Positions 35,178 through 44,131 of a DNA stretch of 64,000 nt are shown one piece after another (position 1 is the stretch's first letter; each line of letters opens with the position of its first letter). The position numbers and the translations under genes are program-made. The stretch is from NCBI GenBank assembly GCA_964512285.1, contig CAZEJO010000001.1, positions 45,244 to 109,243 on the forward strand. The letters run 5' to 3'. Origin of the DNA: SM23-28-2 sp964512285 (GTDB lineage: Bacteria; Chloroflexota; Dehalococcoidia; SM23-28-2). Below the pieces are notes generated by a model that worked only from the letters and a program-made list of their open reading frames with translations, did not search any database and was not told the DNA's origin.

Positions 35178-35188
35178 CCACCAGAAGC

Positions 35189-35197
35189 TGATATAAT
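35189..35197 (+). promoter_or_regulatory. Extended -10 promoter of the glycyl radical cluster
   Basis: TG, one base, then perfect TATAAT (35192-35197) forms an extended -10 element; no good -35 box lies upstream. The leader to the GTG at 35248 would be about 44 bases. Confidence 0.55.
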
Positions 35198-35247
35198 GGG
35201 TTTACGTAGCTGCGGCCGATGAGCGTGGTCGTGGCAGGGAAGAATCA

Positions 35248-37632
35248 GTGATAGCCAGCTCTATCGTTTGCTCTCCCTCTCCGTCTCTCTCGCCGCGGGT
35301 TCGCCGCCTGCGGCAGGAGTTCTTTTCCTTTTGCTCGCGGGACTACTTCCGCAACGAGGTGCGCCCCTATACCAGCGGTTTGCCCTGGGATGCGGTCTGG
35401 TCGCCTCATAGCTGGACCGTCGTCCCCGAGCTGTATCCTTTCCTGGACGCCTACCAGGACAGCCTGCTGGCCGCCGCCGAGAACGTGGAGCTTCCCGCGG
35501 GCTTCTGGCGGGAACCGCTCGTCGTGCGACGGGCTCTCTTCTTCCAGACGGTTTTGGAGAGGCACCTGCCGGTCAAGATCCTGGATGGAGAGCTAATCGT
35601 TGGCTCTTACTTCAATACTGCCCTGTCCAAGACGCACACCAGGCGAGAGGGGCGGCGCTGGAAAAAGATGGTCGGGCGCTCGCTTCGGGAGGCGAGGGAG
35701 CTGAATGGCCTGGGCGTCGGCAACTGCGGCGCTGTGCCCGGCCACATCATCCCCAACTACCCGAAGGTGCTGCGGCTCGGCTTTCGAGGGATCGTGGCGG
35801 AACTGGAGGAGAAGCTTCAACGAGCGCGAGGCAGGAAGAGGAAGGACTTCCTGCGGGCCCTGATCATCTCCTGCCAGGCGGCGGCGGTCTTTGCCTCGCG
35901 CTACGCAGCCGAGGCCGAGCGGCTGGCGGCGGAGGAGCCTGATGAGAGCCGCCGTGAGGAGCTGCAGCAGATCGCCACCATCTGCCGCAAGGTGCCCTGG
36001 GAGCCGGCCCAATCCTTCCGCGAAGTGCTGCAAGCCCTGTGGTTCAGCCACATGCTGGTGATGGCAGCGGAATCGTATCCTGGGGCTGGCCTTTCTCCCG
36101 GCCGCATCGACCAGTATCTCTACCCATACTATCAGCGCGACATCGATTCGGGGCAGATGACGCGCGACGGGGCGCGGGAACTGCTTGAGTGCTACTGGAT
36201 CAAGCACAACTACGCCTATGACTACCAAGGGCGAGTGGGGACCAACCAGGGGATCAGCTCCGGCTTCGGCCAGCTTGTCACTCTGGGCGGTCTGGGCCGC
36301 GAGGGCGAGGACGCCAGCAATCCTCTCACCTGGCTCATGCTGGACGTGATCGAGGACATGAACCTTCTGGAGCCAAAGCCCAACGTTCGCCTTCATCACA
36401 ACACGCCCGACGACCTACTCGAGCGGGTGGTGGAGCTTATCGCTGGGGCGCAGGGCTCCCCCTTCCTTCTCAACTTCGACGAGGCTGCCATACGGGGACT
36501 CGAATGGCAAGGGTTGCCCAGGGGCGAGCTCTGGGATTACGCGCCGGTCGGTTGTCTGGAGAACACCCTGCAGGGCAACGATCGGTCAGGCACGGTGGAT
36601 GTCAACCTGAACATCGCCAAGGCGGTGGAGCTGGCTCTGAACGACGGCAGGGAGATGCAGACAGGCAAGCGGCTCGGCCCAGGCACAGGCAATCCCAGGG
36701 GCTTCGCCGACTTCCTCGCCTTCTTCGCTGCCTTCAAGGCTCAGCTTAAGGCGCTCCTGGAGCGGCTGATCGACTGCAACAATGGGGCCGATGCCATCCG
36801 CGCGGCCCTGGAGCCCACGCCCTACCTGAGCGTGCTGGTGGACGGCTGCGCCGACAGCGGCCGCGATATCACCGCCGGCGGGGCGGTCCACAACTACATC
36901 ACGGTCGAGGGCATCGCCCTGGCCACAGCCGTGGACTCCCTGGCGGCTGTCAAGAAGCTGGTCTACGAGGACAAGACGGTTAGCATGGACGAGCTGCTGA
37001 CGGCCATCCGTGCCAACTTCGAGGGGCACGAGGCGCTGCGCCAGACGCTGGTCAACAAGGCGCCGAAGTTCGGCAACGACGACTCGTATGTGGATGAAAT
37101 CGCTCGGGAGGTGTCCCAGTTCTGGACGGAGGAGGCTTTCAAGCACACCTCGCCGGCCAGCGGACGGCGCTATCGGGGAGGCTACCTCTCCTGGAACTAC
37201 TGGGTTGCTTATGCTCCCTCCACGGCCGCTACCCCGGATGGGCGCAAGCGGGGCACCTTCCTATCCAACGGCGTCTGCCCGGTCAACGGCGCCGACCGCC
37301 AGGGCCCCACAGCGGTCATCAAGTCGGTGGGCCACTTGGGGCTGGAGACAGCTCCCAACGGCGGCTCACAGACCCTGAGTCTCAGCCCCTCCATGGTTCG
37401 GGACGCCGAGCATCGGGCTAAGCTGGCCGCTCTGCTGCGGGCCTATGGTCGAGTCGGCGGCACCTGCCTCCAGATCAATATGGTGGACCCCGCCACCCTG
37501 CGGGCGGCCCAGACCGATCCGGAGACCTATCGCAATCTGCTGGTGCGGGTGACCGGCTACAACGCCTATTTCGTAATGCTGGGGAAGGAGATCCAGAACG
37601 AGATCATTGCCCGTGAGGCGCATGGAGTCTAG
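35248..37632 (+). CDS. Glycyl radical enzyme of unknown substrate (pyruvate formate-lyase family)
   Basis: This 794-residue enzyme has the glycyl-radical motif RVTGYNAYFV near the C-terminus (Gly770) and the catalytic thiyl Cys436 in APVGCLENT. The activase encoded downstream would abstract hydrogen from the glycine, and the radical would pass to the cysteine. The order of blocks follows the PFL/dehydratase/decarboxylase superfamily. The active-site signature here is GCLEN, not the GCVEP or GCVEV I associate with choline lyase, diol dehydratase and hydroxyproline dehydratase. The reaction cannot be assigned. It starts with GTG after AGGGAAG. Confidence 0.87.
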   Translation: MIASSIVCSPSPSLSPRVRRLRQEFFSFCSRDYFRNEVRPYTSGLPWDAVWSPHSWTVVPELYPFLDAYQDSLLAAAENVELPAGFWREPLVVRRALFFQTVLERHLPVKILDGELIVGSYFNTALSKTHTRREGRRWKKMVGRSLREARELNGLGVGNCGAVPGHIIPNYPKVLRLGFRGIVAELEEKLQRARGRKRKDFLRALIISCQAAAVFASRYAAEAERLAAEEPDESRREELQQIATICRKVPWEPAQSFREVLQALWFSHMLVMAAESYPGAGLSPGRIDQYLYPYYQRDIDSGQMTRDGARELLECYWIKHNYAYDYQGRVGTNQGISSGFGQLVTLGGLGREGEDASNPLTWLMLDVIEDMNLLEPKPNVRLHHNTPDDLLERVVELIAGAQGSPFLLNFDEAAIRGLEWQGLPRGELWDYAPVGCLENTLQGNDRSGTVDVNLNIAKAVELALNDGREMQTGKRLGPGTGNPRGFADFLAFFAAFKAQLKALLERLIDCNNGADAIRAALEPTPYLSVLVDGCADSGRDITAGGAVHNYITVEGIALATAVDSLAAVKKLVYEDKTVSMDELLTAIRANFEGHEALRQTLVNKAPKFGNDDSYVDEIAREVSQFWTEEAFKHTSPASGRRYRGGYLSWNYWVAYAPSTAATPDGRKRGTFLSNGVCPVNGADRQGPTAVIKSVGHLGLETAPNGGSQTLSLSPSMVRDAEHRAKLAALLRAYGRVGGTCLQINMVDPATLRAAQTDPETYRNLLVRVTGYNAYFVMLGKEIQNEIIAREAHGV

Positions 37633-37704
37633 GTCGTTGACGGGTGCGCCTTAGCGGGTCGGTGGGCCGAAGAGACGGCTGCAATCGCTAAAGGAGGAGA
37701 AATC

Positions 37705-38940
37705 ATGCTGGATGCTGTGCTGAGTGAGGAGCAGAAGAAGCTGCGGGATGAGGTGCGGGTTTTCGTGCGCGATGATGTGCCGCGCCAGCTCATCCTGGAC
37801 ATGGATGCCGAGCGGGTGCACTATCCCCGCCAGTTCCTAGAAGCGGCCGCCCGCCGCCGGCTGCTGGGCCTGCGCTTCCCGGAGGAATACGGCGGCCGGG
37901 GGTTGGGTTGGGCAGACGAGGTGGTGGCCCTGGCGGAGGTGGGTATGGTAGGAGGCTCGCTGAGCTGTCTCTACTCTCTCGTCAGCATCGTCGGTGAGGC
38001 ATTGCACGTCTTTGGCACGCCGGAGCAGAAGGACAGGTGGTTGCGTCCAGCCCTCGAGGGCAAGCTCACCGTGGCCGAGGCCCTCACCGAGCCGCGGGGC
38101 GGCTCCGACTTCTTCGGGGCGACGACCACAGCCCGACGCGAGGGCGATGTCTACGTGCTCAACGGCCAGAAGCGATTCATCGTGGGCGCCGAGGGGGCTG
38201 ACTACTTCCTGGTGTATGCGCGCACCAACCCCGACGGCTCCTCGCGCGAAGCGCTCAGCGCCTTCATCGTCGAGAAGGGGCCCGGCGTCGAGGTTCAGCA
38301 CGTCTATGGGCTGCTGGGCACGCGCGGCGGTGGCGCCGGGCGGGTGTACTTCCGGGACGTCGCCGTGCCCAGGGAGAACCTCATCGGCCGGGAGCACGGC
38401 GGGGCCGAGGTCTTCTATCAGATGATGATCCCGGAACGGATGACCAGTGCGGCAGGCGCGCTGGGTGGGGCGCAGGCTGCTCTGGAGATCGCCGCCCGCT
38501 ACAGCAACCAGCGCAAGGCCTTCGGCCGGAAGATCCGCGCCTTCGAGGGGGTTAGCTTCAAGGTGGCCGACAGCATTACTCTCCTCGACGCCAGCCGGGG
38601 GCTGGTCGATCTCGTCGCCCGTTGCATCGACGCTGGCGACGAGCCGGGCCGCGCCCGCCGCCTGGTGTCCGAGGCCAAGAAGTTCGCCACCGAGGCAGGC
38701 TGGGAGATCATCAACCACGCCATGCAGATCATGGGCGGCATCGGCTACACCAACGTCTATCCCATTGAGCGACTGCTCCGCGACGCGCGGTTGACCATGA
38801 TCTGGACTGGCACCAGCGAGATCATGAATCTCATCATCCAGCACGAGTACTATCGTGAACTGGGACTCCCCTGGCAGGGCCGCGACGTAGAGGCCGATGC
38901 GCCGGAGGCGGATCAACTCGAAGAAAAAGTGTACGAGTGA
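37705..38940 (+). CDS. Acyl-CoA dehydrogenase family protein in the glycyl radical cluster
   Basis: This 411-residue flavoprotein has AEALTEPRGGSDFFGATT (FAD binding), NGQKRFIVGAEGADYF, and a late IMGGIGYTNVYPIERLLRDA. As in FadE/IVD-type enzymes, the YEGT glutamate is replaced (IWTGTSEIM), so the base is probably the glutamate in MIPERMTSA. The gene lies 72 bases after the glycyl radical enzyme and four bases before the activase, after AAAGGAGGAG, so it is clearly in the same unit. It probably oxidises an acyl-CoA or related compound made or used by the glycyl radical enzyme. Confidence 0.88.
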   Translation: MLDAVLSEEQKKLRDEVRVFVRDDVPRQLILDMDAERVHYPRQFLEAAARRRLLGLRFPEEYGGRGLGWADEVVALAEVGMVGGSLSCLYSLVSIVGEALHVFGTPEQKDRWLRPALEGKLTVAEALTEPRGGSDFFGATTTARREGDVYVLNGQKRFIVGAEGADYFLVYARTNPDGSSREALSAFIVEKGPGVEVQHVYGLLGTRGGGAGRVYFRDVAVPRENLIGREHGGAEVFYQMMIPERMTSAAGALGGAQAALEIAARYSNQRKAFGRKIRAFEGVSFKVADSITLLDASRGLVDLVARCIDAGDEPGRARRLVSEAKKFATEAGWEIINHAMQIMGGIGYTNVYPIERLLRDARLTMIWTGTSEIMNLIIQHEYYRELGLPWQGRDVEADAPEADQLEEKVYE

Positions 38941-38943
38941 ACT

Positions 38944-39867
38944 ATGCCCACCGGCATCACCTTCAACGTTCAGAGGTTCAGCACCGAGGACGGGCCGGGC
39001 ATCCGCACCACCGTCTTCATGAAGGGCTGCCCCCTGCGCTGCAAGTGGTGCCACAACCCGGAGGGACTCTCTCCCCAGGCGGAGCTGGTGTGGTACGACG
39101 TGCGCTGCGTCGGTGCCCGCGAGTGCCTCACGGTCTGTCCCGACGACGCCCTGGAGCTGACGCCGGAGGGGATGCGCCTGGATAGGGAGCGTTGCACAGT
39201 GTGCGGCTTGTGCGAGGAGGCCTGCCCCGCAGGCGCTCTGGAAGTGATCGGAAGGGAGTGGACAGCCGAGACGCTCTACGCCGAGGTGGCCAAGGACAGC
39301 GCCTTCTACGAGACGTCCAGCGGAGGCGTCACGGTATCGGGCGGCGAGCCCATCATGCAGGCCGAATTCGTCGAGGCCTTTCTGAGCCTTTGTCGGGAAG
39401 GGGGAATACATACTGCCCTGGACACCTGCGGCCACGCCGACTGGGGGGTCTACGAGCGGCTTCTCCCCTTCGTCGACCTCGTGCTCTACGATCTGAAGAT
39501 CATGGACAGGGAGCGGCATCGGGAGGCTACCGGCGTCTATCCGGACCGCATTCTGGAGAACGCCAAGCGCATCGCCCAGAAGGGGACTCCGATATGGGTG
39601 CGCACGCCGATCGTTCCCGGCTACACCGACGATGAGGACAACATCGCCCGCCTGGCCGCCTACATCCGCGACGAACTGAGCACCGTCGAGCGCTGGGACC
39701 TGTTGGCCTACACCAACCTTGGCCAGCCCAAGTATTGTCGTCTGAGCCGGCCTTACGCTCTGGAAGACGCAGAGCTGCCGACTCGAGCCAAGATGGAGCG
39801 GCTACAGACGGTGGCCCTGCGAGGCGGAGCGGACGTCGCCGTGTGGTCGGGAGCGGTGCGGGACTAG
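38944..39867 (+). CDS. Glycyl radical enzyme activase (radical SAM)
   Basis: This 307-residue protein has the radical SAM motif KGCPLRCKWCHNPEG (CxxxCxxC), an inserted ferredoxin-like segment with eight cysteines (including CTVCGLCEEACPAGAL), and SGGVTVSGGEPIMQAEF. Two extra 4Fe-4S clusters are typical of activases for choline lyase, benzylsuccinate synthase and related glycyl radical enzymes. It forms the glycyl radical on its partner (Gly770 of the upstream enzyme) using SAM. The start follows the acyl-CoA dehydrogenase stop by three bases, and the two genes are translationally linked. Confidence 0.93.
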   Translation: MPTGITFNVQRFSTEDGPGIRTTVFMKGCPLRCKWCHNPEGLSPQAELVWYDVRCVGARECLTVCPDDALELTPEGMRLDRERCTVCGLCEEACPAGALEVIGREWTAETLYAEVAKDSAFYETSSGGVTVSGGEPIMQAEFVEAFLSLCREGGIHTALDTCGHADWGVYERLLPFVDLVLYDLKIMDRERHREATGVYPDRILENAKRIAQKGTPIWVRTPIVPGYTDDEDNIARLAAYIRDELSTVERWDLLAYTNLGQPKYCRLSRPYALEDAELPTRAKMERLQTVALRGGADVAVWSGAVRD

Positions 39868-39885
39868 GAAGCGTGGGGAACGAAT

Positions 39886-40698
39886 GTGGCTGACGTCGGT
39901 CTGAGCCCAGCCATCGTCGAGGCCCTGGCGGGTGAGAGGACGCCGAAGTTCTTGGCCACCCTCAACGGCGAGGGCGTGCCCAACGTGGTGCCTATCATCT
40001 CGTTACAGGCGGCGGACGAAAGCACTGTCATCTTCGGCGAGTTCATGATGTGGAAGACGAGGCGCAATCTGGAGGTGAATCCCCGCGTGTCCGTGGCGGT
40101 AATGACGCACAGCCAGGGCTGGGTCATCAAGGGGGACTTCCTGGAGTTTCAGCGGAGCGGGCCCTACTTCGACCAGATCATGGCCACGGACACGTTCCGC
40201 TACAACGCCTATGCTGGCATCCGCAATGCTGGGGTGATTCGAGTGGGGAGCGTGGTGCGGGCCTTCGCCTTATCGCGGCTCACGGTTCTGTCTGACATGG
40301 CCCGCGCCAAGTGGTTCGCCCGCCGTGCTCGCAGACGGGGCGTCGACGGAGTCACGGTTCCTATTCAGGTGCGGCAGAAGTTCGCTCGCCTTCAGGCCGC
40401 CAAGTTCCTAGCCTATCTGGACGGCGATGGCTACCCGGACATCGTGCCGGTTCTCTCCCTCATACCGGCTGATGAGCAGACATTCGTCTTCAGCGGCGGC
40501 CCGGCGGAGTCGCCCTTGGTAGCGCTGAGCCCCGGCGCAAAGGTGGCGGCCTCGGTGCTCACCTTCGAGCCGGTGGCCTACCAGATAAAGGGCGAATTCC
40601 TGGGGACAGAGCGGAGCCTGGGGCGATTGGCCGGGGTGGTCGGCGTCCAGGAGGTATACAGCGCCTCGCCGCCGCTTCCGGGCCAGCGGATCGCTTAG
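39886..40698 (+). CDS. Tandem split-barrel (pyridoxamine phosphate oxidase-like) flavin-binding protein
   Basis: This 270-residue protein contains two split-barrel halves. Each has a FLATL/FLAYL start followed by a short strand (EGVPNVVPI; DGYPDIVPV), and later a KGEFL or KGDFLEFQ segment. Such domains bind FMN or F420 and occur in oxidoreductases and flavin carriers. It begins with GTG 18 bases after the activase stop, so it probably belongs to the glycyl radical unit and may provide redox partnering. The end of the second half is short, and the flavin ligand cannot be decided from sequence. Confidence 0.75.
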   Translation: MADVGLSPAIVEALAGERTPKFLATLNGEGVPNVVPIISLQAADESTVIFGEFMMWKTRRNLEVNPRVSVAVMTHSQGWVIKGDFLEFQRSGPYFDQIMATDTFRYNAYAGIRNAGVIRVGSVVRAFALSRLTVLSDMARAKWFARRARRRGVDGVTVPIQVRQKFARLQAAKFLAYLDGDGYPDIVPVLSLIPADEQTFVFSGGPAESPLVALSPGAKVAASVLTFEPVAYQIKGEFLGTERSLGRLAGVVGVQEVYSASPPLPGQRIA

Positions 40699-40733
40699 AG
40701 ATTGCAGAAGGCCAGCATCTCTCGGGAGCCTCG

Positions 40734-42965
40734 CTATACTTTTTGGGCTGTTGTGGAATCGCCCAGTTTGGCACTGTAAAGGGAAATGTCTGCCAATCTC
40801 AGCAGGTCGTCGTCGGTGGTGGCGTCATCGGGGTAGCAAGCTAGCCCAGCGCTCACGCTCAGGTCAGCCGCGGCGGGATCATTCAGTTCCTTGAGCTTGT
40901 TGGCCATGGATTTCCCTATCCGTCCGAGTATGACCTGGGCCCGATTCAGGTCGGCGTGCATGAATATGGCGGCGAACTGGTCGTCACTGTAGCGACAGGC
41001 AATGTCTGAACGGCGCATCTGTGAGCGGATGGAATCAGCAGCAAAGCGGAGTATCTTGTCGCTTGCTGCCTGCCCCTGAGCTTCGCTATAGCTCTCGAAG
41101 TTGTCGATGTCGGCGATCATCAGCACAAGGCCGTGGTCGTAGCGCTTGGCACGTTCGAGCTCCTCGCCCAGTCGCTGATGAAAGTAGGCGCGGTTATGCA
41201 GACCTGAGAGCTCGTCGGTGATCGGCCTCAGTTCTGTCTCCGCTCGCAGGATAAGGTTCTCCAATGGCGGAGCAACCTGAGCAGCAGCGGCCTGGAGGAG
41301 GTCCAGGTCTGGCGCCTGGAAGGAGGAGCCCTTCGAAAAGGTGATAAGCACCAGGCAGCCGAAGGGCCTTTCGCTGATGCCCAGAGGCGCACACACGATG
41401 CTTTGGGGTACGCTAGATTCCTCGGTGGATTGTTTGAGAAGCTCGTCACCCTGAGGGCCGAGACCTCCCGCTGCTTCAAGCTGCTCCATCGAAGAATACA
41501 CCTGGGTTTCGCCTGACCTGAAAGCCTCGCCGATCAGGTTCTCGCCGGACTTGACTACCAGCTTGGACATCACCTGCTGGTCGAGACCGCGCACAGCGCG
41601 AACCTCTAGCAGGTCTCTATGCCGGTTGTGGGCCATAAGGAACCCGGCCTCCGTTCGCGGCAGGAGTTTGAAGATGGCTTTCAGCGCTCTGGCAGCCGCC
41701 TCGTCAAAGTCGATAGCTGTGGCAGCGGCGTTCGATAGGTTGAGGAAAAGGTGAAGCTGGTCTTCGCGCTGCCGCACCTCCTTGACGAGGTGACTGATCA
41801 TTGTGGTATCTCGGGCTGTGCCTTCAATGGCCACCAGGTGGTCATCCTCATCGTAGGCGGGCAAGAAGCTGAATGTCAGCCATATTGTATGGCCGTCCTT
41901 ATGCAGGCACTTCAGGGCTATCGGACCTTCAGGCATGTTACCGGAAAGCATGGCCTTCCATACGCTGACGAAGGACTGCCAATGGTCGGGGTGGACAAGC
42001 CGACCGACGATCTCCGGGCCGGAGGCTAGCTGCTCCAGGGTAAAGCCCGTCACCCTCTCCCAGATCGGGTTGGCGTATGTAAGGCCCTTCTGGATGTCTA
42101 CGCGGAACACCAGGTCAGCGGTACGTTCCACAAGTTGGCGATATCTTTCCTCAGATCTGGTGGAGCCTGTCGCGGCCGTTTCTTTGGCGAGCAGGGCGAC
42201 GATCATCCGGTCGAAGTCTCTGGCGAGGGACTCGAACTCTGGCGTCCCCGATATTTGGGGCCTTGTGGCGGTATCTCCGCTGGCAATCGCCCTGGCGCTC
42301 GCCCGGAGTGATGCCAGCGGTCGAAGGATGCTTCGCGTCAGCGTCAGCGTCGCCCAGACGCCGACGCTGAAGACGAGGCCGGCGGAACCCAGTAGGACCC
42401 AAAGCAGTAGGTCTCCGTCGCTAGCCGTCGCAGGGAGGGCGATGTCCATCTGGTGCTGCTGTTCGCTGATCAGCTCGGCGACCACCGGCCTCAGGCTGGC
42501 GATGGCGTCTTCTACCTGGGAGCGGGCCGTCGTCGCCTGGTCGTCAGCGCCGACCTCTGTGAACAGGAACGCCCCTTCGCCCTGCACCTCGATCTCCTGA
42601 GTGTGTCTAGCGATGTCGTCTAGTGCAGCCAGCGTTTGGGGGGCAGCGGGGTCGCTTTGCAGGGCTTTGGCCTCCTCGACATTCTCCTTAACCCGAGCAA
42701 TTGACTCACGGAACGTATCGGCAAAGCTCCAGTCGTTGGTGACGGGGAAGGCCCGCAGGGTCTCGAGCTGGAGGGTGAATTCGGCATCGATGTCGCGCAG
42801 GGCGGCGGTTGTAAGGGAGGTTCTCTCTATGGCATCCACGTCGACTTGGCCGGCCTGATCGTCCCCAAGGCGGAAGACGGATATCAGGCAGACGCCAATG
42901 AGGAGCAACGTGAACAGTGAAAACGTGGCGATGATCCGTGCCCGCACCGATCGCAGACCAGGCAT
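40734..42965 (-). CDS. Membrane sensor with HAMP, PAS, GAF and degenerate GGDEF domain
   Basis: This 743-residue protein has two membrane helices around a ~140-residue outer sensor region, then a HAMP linker (LTRSILRPLASLRASARAI), a PAS domain (~residues 270-390; FRVDIQKGLTYANPIWERVTG), a GAF-like domain and a GGDEF-family domain. The catalytic motif reads RYSDDQFAA instead of RxGGDEF, so cyclic di-GMP synthesis is doubtful. The DNA-binding or output route is unclear. The ATG at 42965 is chosen because the longer upstream frame has no ribosome site and starts with unrelated residues. Confidence 0.82.
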   Translation of the reverse strand: MPGLRSVRARIIATFSLFTLLLIGVCLISVFRLGDDQAGQVDVDAIERTSLTTAALRDIDAEFTLQLETLRAFPVTNDWSFADTFRESIARVKENVEEAKALQSDPAAPQTLAALDDIARHTQEIEVQGEGAFLFTEVGADDQATTARSQVEDAIASLRPVVAELISEQQHQMDIALPATASDGDLLLWVLLGSAGLVFSVGVWATLTLTRSILRPLASLRASARAIASGDTATRPQISGTPEFESLARDFDRMIVALLAKETAATGSTRSEERYRQLVERTADLVFRVDIQKGLTYANPIWERVTGFTLEQLASGPEIVGRLVHPDHWQSFVSVWKAMLSGNMPEGPIALKCLHKDGHTIWLTFSFLPAYDEDDHLVAIEGTARDTTMISHLVKEVRQREDQLHLFLNLSNAAATAIDFDEAAARALKAIFKLLPRTEAGFLMAHNRHRDLLEVRAVRGLDQQVMSKLVVKSGENLIGEAFRSGETQVYSSMEQLEAAGGLGPQGDELLKQSTEESSVPQSIVCAPLGISERPFGCLVLITFSKGSSFQAPDLDLLQAAAAQVAPPLENLILRAETELRPITDELSGLHNRAYFHQRLGEELERAKRYDHGLVLMIADIDNFESYSEAQGQAASDKILRFAADSIRSQMRRSDIACRYSDDQFAAIFMHADLNRAQVILGRIGKSMANKLKELNDPAAADLSVSAGLACYPDDATTDDDLLRLADISLYSAKLGDSTTAQKV

Positions 42966-43126
42966 TAGTCTGCCAACCTTTCCCCAACTACAACGAACTG
43001 CCTGCCACCCTCCGCTCGCCTCATGTGGCGGTTTGGAGGCCGTATAACAACAGGTCAATATCCTTTGCTGTGCTAAATGAATTGACGCTAGTCCAGGTCA
43101 GTCCGTTACATATAGGACGACCACGG

Positions 43127-43154
43127 TTGAAATCATCGCGCGAGGTGCTATCAT
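43127..43154 (+). promoter_or_regulatory. Promoter of the CAU tRNA gene
   Basis: TTGAAA (43127-43132), 16 bases, TATCAT (43149-43154). Transcription would begin about three bases before the tRNA at 43164. Confidence 0.6.
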
Positions 43155-43163
43155 GGCAGTGGT

Positions 43164-43235
43164 GGGCTCGTAGCTCAGCGGCAGAGCGGCCGGCTCATAA
43201 CCGGTTGGTCGCAGGTTCGAATCCTGCCGGGCCCA
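43164..43235 (+). tRNA. tRNA with CAU anticodon (elongator Met, or Ile2)
   Basis: All four arms fold: acceptor 43164-43170 with 43228-43234 (one G-U), D arm GCTC/GAGC, anticodon stem GCCGG/CCGGT with loop CTCATAA, a five-base variable loop, and T arm GCAGG/CCTGC with loop TTCGAAT. The discriminator base is A and CCA is not encoded. The CAU anticodon gives methionine unless the wobble C is changed to lysidine. I favour elongator tRNA-Met; tRNA-Ile2 needs tilS-type evidence that sequence alone does not give. Confidence 0.95.
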
Positions 43236-43320
43236 CTATGTGTGTCCCCAGTGCAGGCCCTCCGATTGCCTATAGTGTTTCACCGTAGGTGAGATATGGA
43301 GCGTCAGACGTCTTCCGGCC

Positions 43321-43381
43321 GCTCGTCCTGAGCCTGTCGAAGGAAGAGCGGGGCTCATGGTTCGACAAGCTCACCATGAGC
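43321..43381. repeat. Two REP-like hairpins in opposite orientation
   Basis: Two palindromes, 43321-43349 and 43353-43381, each have 9-bp arms and an 11-base loop. The loop is TCGACAAGCTC, or its reverse complement with one G in place of A. The first has one mismatch in the stem, the second is perfect. They stand head to head, a REPIN-like arrangement. They are part of the family seen at 50.1, 54.3 and 54.8 kb. Confidence 0.85.
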
Positions 43382-43471
43382 GGATCACAAGCTCACCATG
43401 AGCGGATCACAAGCTCACCATGAGCGGATCACAGGCTCACCATGAGCGGATCACAGGCTCACCATGAGCGG
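43367..43471. repeat. 22-bp tandem repeat derived from the hairpin
   Basis: Four full copies and one partial copy of a 22-base unit run head to tail from 43367, with single A-to-G changes in the later copies. The unit is the right arm of the preceding hairpin plus the short spacer after it. It looks like slipped-strand amplification, not a CRISPR: there are no spacers. From here to the Nudix start at 43543 no gene is seen. Confidence 0.85.
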
Positions 43472-43542
43472 CCCACGGGCCCACCATTCGCTGGCTCTGG
43501 GGGCCGCCGATACGGTATCATGCTATCGGAGGCTCAAGCACG

Positions 43543-44124
43543 ATGGCGGGTGGGGCCAGCCTGCTTCAGCAGATACGGCACTTCTTGGCCGACTATCGGC
43601 CACAGCGTTTTCTCCACGATGAAGCGATCCCGGCGGGGGTGCTTCTTCTTCTCTATGAGAAGGCGGGCGAGCTCTATATCGTCCTGACCAGGCGCACCGA
43701 TGACGTGGAGCACCACAAGGGCGAGACCTCTTTCCCCGGCGGCGCGTTCGACCCCGATGACGGCGATATGCTCGCCACTGCTCTGCGGGAGACGGAGGAG
43801 GAGATCGGCGTGCGGGCGGAGGACGTGGAGGTGCTGGGCCAACTGGACGACATCGTGACTGTCACCGGCTTTCTGGTGAGTCCGTTCGTGGGGGTTCTGC
43901 GCAGGTGGCCGTATCCGTTCGTCGTGAGTGCGCGCGAGGTGGCGGAGCTCGTGGAGGTGCCTCTGCGCCACCTGATGGACGAGCGTAATCTGGAGCAAGG
44001 CGCGCGGATGTTTGGGGACCGCTGGTGGCCCATCCTGTCCTATAGGTACGGCGACCATCGCATCTGGGGGGCGACTGCTCGCATCTTCAAGGGCTTCTTC
44101 GACCATCTGAAGGAAGGGGAGTGA
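43543..44124 (+). CDS. Nudix hydrolase (CoA pyrophosphatase type)
   Basis: This 193-residue protein contains the Nudix box: GETSFPGGAFDPDDGDML, then ALRETEEEIG. The pattern GGx(D)xx...LRETxEEIG, with upstream LTRRTDD and HHKGETSFPGG, resembles bacterial CoA diphosphatases of the NudL/YeaB kind, which hydrolyse CoA and acyl-CoA to phosphopantetheine and adenosine 3',5'-bisphosphate. The box glutamates needed for metal binding are present. Specificity is inferred from the box and length. Confidence 0.85.
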   Translation: MAGGASLLQQIRHFLADYRPQRFLHDEAIPAGVLLLLYEKAGELYIVLTRRTDDVEHHKGETSFPGGAFDPDDGDMLATALRETEEEIGVRAEDVEVLGQLDDIVTVTGFLVSPFVGVLRRWPYPFVVSAREVAELVEVPLRHLMDERNLEQGARMFGDRWWPILSYRYGDHRIWGATARIFKGFFDHLKEGE

Positions 44125-44131
44125 GGCAAGG

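Noticed and set aside
37837..39519. Long open frame antisense to the acyl-CoA dehydrogenase and activase
   Set aside because: Both genes on the plus strand carry full family motifs. The antisense frame crosses the gap between them and has no ribosome site.
43367..43471. Short regular repeats that look like a CRISPR array
   Set aside because: The 22-base units abut with no unique spacers, contain hairpin half-arms, and no cas genes are near.
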